DNA of 35,009 nucleotides, taken from NCBI GenBank assembly GCA_031280915.1, contig JAITGC010000080.1, positions 1 to 35,009 on the forward strand, in the 5' to 3' direction. The position numbers and the translations under genes are program-made. The stretch is from Desulfovibrio sp. (GTDB taxonomy: Bacteria; Desulfobacterota; Desulfovibrionia; Desulfovibrionales; Desulfovibrionaceae). Positions 33,052 to 35,009 of the stretch are shown here, one piece after another; the stretch's first letter is position 1, and every line of letters starts with the position of its first letter. A model generated the notes under the pieces. That model did not search any database and had not been told where the DNA came from. It was given only the letters and a program-made list of their open reading frames with translations.

Positions 33052-34854
33052 TCAGCGCGGAGCAGGCTTTCCCCCCGGTTTGAAGGCTCCGGCATTGCCT
33101 TTGTCACGCGATGTTTCACGGCTGAAAGCGGCGTCAAAATACTTGCCCACCCCGTACTCGCTGCGACGGACAAAAAGGCGCGGTTCAGGCCCGATGATCT
33201 GCATTTCCCGGTTTTTCGCCTGCACATCCAGCGCGATGCGCATTTCCTTGGTGCATCCGGTGGAATAGGTAGAATCCATCCCCTGCCATACAGGAGGAAC
33301 CTTGGTGTTGAGCAGGGCGAAGCTTTTCTCAATGTCCTTCACAGTCTGAAAACGCCAGATGTCTATATATCCGCTACGCTGCACCCGCTCCCACATGAAC
33401 ATGAGGTCATCGCCGTCCATGCCCTCCACAAAATGCTCAGCGGGGTTAATGATGAATATATTATCCATCTTTTTTCTCAAGTTGTCCACAAAAGCGCGAG
33501 CCAGAGCGACCGCCACAGCCGTCTGCCCAGGAATGCTGCCGATGATGCAACTGTAAAACATGACCGGCTGTGAGTTCAGGCGCGCTCTGCGCATCTTCTC
33601 AATAATGGCGTCCGACTGCGCCATTATATCGTTTTCGTTGAATTTTCGCGCGGCCGCGGCGTGCTTGCGGTATTGGACATGAAAACCCTCGTCGTCATGC
33701 CAGTAACAAATAATATCACGGGTAAATCCATGACTTGTCCCAAGCAGGATATCCGCCGCCCGCCAGCCCTTGCACAAAATGACGTCCGCCTCTTTCCATG
33801 CTCTGGAAAAGGTGACGGAAACGCGGGTGAGATTCAGACGTTCACGCGTTCCGTCGGAAATAACCATAAGACGGTATTCCCGCAGATAGCGCAGCAAATC
33901 ATTTTTACTCAAATTCTGATCCCGCAGCACAATACCGTTGCGCAACCACCGCATCAGGGTTTCATCGGTTTCCATATCCGTTATGGTGGGAGAAAAAAAA
34001 TAAAAACCGGCCTTCACGGCGCAAATCACCCTGTGCCCCATGCGTATGAGCTTTTGGAGCATGGCGAGATCAAAAACAATGCCGCCGTCGGCATCAACCA
34101 GAAAAAGTATCGTGGCCGAAGGACTGAGCCGGCTTTCCACATCTTCCCTGATCCGGAGCACGGCTTTTTCCGCACTCAGCATCATTCTGCGTATTTCCCG
34201 CGAGGAGGGAAGGGTTTTCTGCCAATCCCTGGCCACGGCCGACAGGCATAAAAATCGCGTCAACTCAAGGTTATCCAGCAGCAGCCGAGCCCGCTCCATA
34301 TCGCGCGGCAATTTCCAGCGAGGCATGCGGTCAAGATTGTTTTTGATTTCAGGAAGTTCCAGCATCTCCCGCTGGCGCCGGCAAGAAGCGGAACGGCCCT
34401 CCTGCCACGGGTCGTCCAGGCCGCTCTGGGCCAACACCAAATTGGTCATGCGTTTGACGAGGCGCGAAGGAATGAGCGCACGTTGCGCGATATGCTGGGC
34501 AAAGCGATAGCGGCAAAAATGCAATACCCGTATCCGCTCCAAACGCTCCGGGATAAAAGAGCGGATCAACCGGACGATAATCCGCCAGGCGCGATTATAG
34601 TATTTTTGCAATTCGCCGTGCATCCGCTCCGTGTACAGCATGACAAAGGTGGCGTCGGAACAGGGCAGATAAACCTGATCCACCCCCAGTTGCACCATAA
34701 AGGCCATTTGTTCCGGGCTGGCGATGAATTCGGGATTCATTTTCCAGGCAAGATTGTTATCCATCATCATACTGTAAAGCCAGGCGTCAAAATACACATC
34801 CACGCCCAAACGGATGTCGGCCACATGGAGAGGGGCCTGGAAATTTTTCTTCAT
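33052..34854 (-). CDS. DUF89-like (damage-control phosphatase family) protein
   Basis: The 600-residue soluble protein has a central segment (about 245-370) that fits the DUF89/ARMT1 pattern. ILFLVDADGGIVFDLAML (249-266) corresponds to the metal-binding DNAGExxFD motif, with D254 kept and the next Asn replaced by Ala. VISDGTRERLNLTR (331-344) and EADVILCKGWRAADIL (355-370) correspond to the later sG and aDlvisKG motifs. DUF89 enzymes are metal-dependent phosphatases on sugar or cofactor phosphates. The N-terminal 240 residues (VDVYFDAWLYSMMMDNN, a basic helical region) and the C-terminal 200 are unfamiliar. I chose the ATG at 34854 (AAGGACGTCA upstream) over an in-frame ATG at 34923. It may be co-transcribed with gatB. 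Confidence 0.6.
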   Translation of the reverse strand: MKKNFQAPLHVADIRLGVDVYFDAWLYSMMMDNNLAWKMNPEFIASPEQMAFMVQLGVDQVYLPCSDATFVMLYTERMHGELQKYYNRAWRIIVRLIRSFIPERLERIRVLHFCRYRFAQHIAQRALIPSRLVKRMTNLVLAQSGLDDPWQEGRSASCRRQREMLELPEIKNNLDRMPRWKLPRDMERARLLLDNLELTRFLCLSAVARDWQKTLPSSREIRRMMLSAEKAVLRIREDVESRLSPSATILFLVDADGGIVFDLAMLQKLIRMGHRVICAVKAGFYFFSPTITDMETDETLMRWLRNGIVLRDQNLSKNDLLRYLREYRLMVISDGTRERLNLTRVSVTFSRAWKEADVILCKGWRAADILLGTSHGFTRDIICYWHDDEGFHVQYRKHAAAARKFNENDIMAQSDAIIEKMRRARLNSQPVMFYSCIIGSIPGQTAVAVALARAFVDNLRKKMDNIFIINPAEHFVEGMDGDDLMFMWERVQRSGYIDIWRFQTVKDIEKSFALLNTKVPPVWQGMDSTYSTGCTKEMRIALDVQAKNREMQIIGPEPRLFVRRSEYGVGKYFDAAFSRETSRDKGNAGAFKPGGKPAPR

Positions 34855-34895
34855 TGACGTCCTTCCCGTTCCATATCGTTGTGCCGGGGTATGTT

Positions 34896-35009
34896 TCAAT
34901 CCACAATCGGCTCCATCCGCCAATTGACTCCGTCACCGGCGGGATAGAGCCGTGCGGATTGCCCCTCCCTGAAGGAAGGGGTTACGGGAAAGGATTTCAT
35001 CGGCTTCGC
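34896..35009 (-). CDS. Possible C-terminal end of a gene entering from the right edge (partial)
   Basis: On the minus strand a frame is open from the window edge to TGA (34898-34896), 37 codons, ending ARLYPAGDGVNWRMEPIVD. It stops 41 bp before the DUF89-like start and has the same direction, so it may be the preceding gene of that operon. I do not recognise it. An internal ATG four codons in would give a 34-residue peptide. Confidence 0.35.
   Translation of the reverse strand, partial: AKPMKSFPVTPSFREGQSARLYPAGDGVNWRMEPIVD

Noticed and set aside
1..35009. CRISPR arrays, tRNA or rRNA genes, integrase or transposase genes
   Set aside because: No regularly spaced repeats, no cloverleaf or rRNA sequence and no recombinase motifs were seen on either strand.
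34960..35009. Hairpin CCCCTCCC/GGAAGGGG near the right edge as an insertion-sequence end
   Set aside because: The stem is imperfect, no transposase is visible and the stretch is open as coding sequence on the minus strand.

Overview
The window reads as chromosomal DNA of a sulfate-reducing deltaproteobacterium close to Desulfovibrio (Desulfobacterota, Desulfovibrionaceae). The case rests on a single-chain ATP sulfurylase (sat) with a Rex-type operator in its promoter, a bacterial STT3/PglB oligosaccharyltransferase next to rsmG, the rpoN-hpf-rapZ-PTS EIIA block, a stand-alone gatB and a set of divergent carboxylase subunits. The DNA is GC-rich and densely coded on both strands. I see no rRNA, tRNA, CRISPR array, prophage or intact insertion sequence.

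Layout. 1-263: leader with inverted repeats, perhaps the tail of an upstream gene. 264-4346: housekeeping and RNA-modification genes (rsmG, STT3 oligosaccharyltransferase, rlmH, a Sua5/YrdC protein). 4357-11045: a chemoreceptor, an SpsF-like cytidylyltransferase, murJ and a hybrid histidine kinase whose stop overlaps the murJ start. 11148-11852: a Bax-inhibitor-1-like membrane protein with a good sigma-70 promoter. 12115-17485: a divergent biotin-dependent carboxylase operon (biotin carboxylase, a fused alpha-beta carboxyltransferase, a tandem biotinyl-domain carrier), a small unknown protein and ssb. 17486-19139: structured intergenic DNA, promoter with Rex-type operator, sat and its terminator. 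19321-20313: a VKOR-like membrane oxidoreductase fused to a thioredoxin-like domain. 20400-26666: a compact outer-to-inner-membrane uptake operon (TonB-dependent receptor, methyltransferase, metal-type ABC binding protein, ATPase, permease, dedicated TonB). 26703-31283 (minus strand): tautomerase, a trpB that has lost its middle third in frame, a possible 42-aa protein, PTS EIIA, rapZ, hpf and rpoN. 31562-35009 (minus strand): gatB, a DUF89-like protein and possibly the end of one further gene.

The most notable points are: (i) a trpB gene with a clean in-frame internal deletion; (ii) a carboxylase in which all three components depart from the usual motifs; (iii) a self-contained TonB/ABC uptake operon with an embedded His-rich methyltransferase; (iv) a dispersed palindromic element with head TAGRGCAA whose first three bases are the stop codon of four different genes; (v) a Rex-type operator placed between the -35 and -10 of sat. 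Function calls come from motif recognition by eye; no database search was run.
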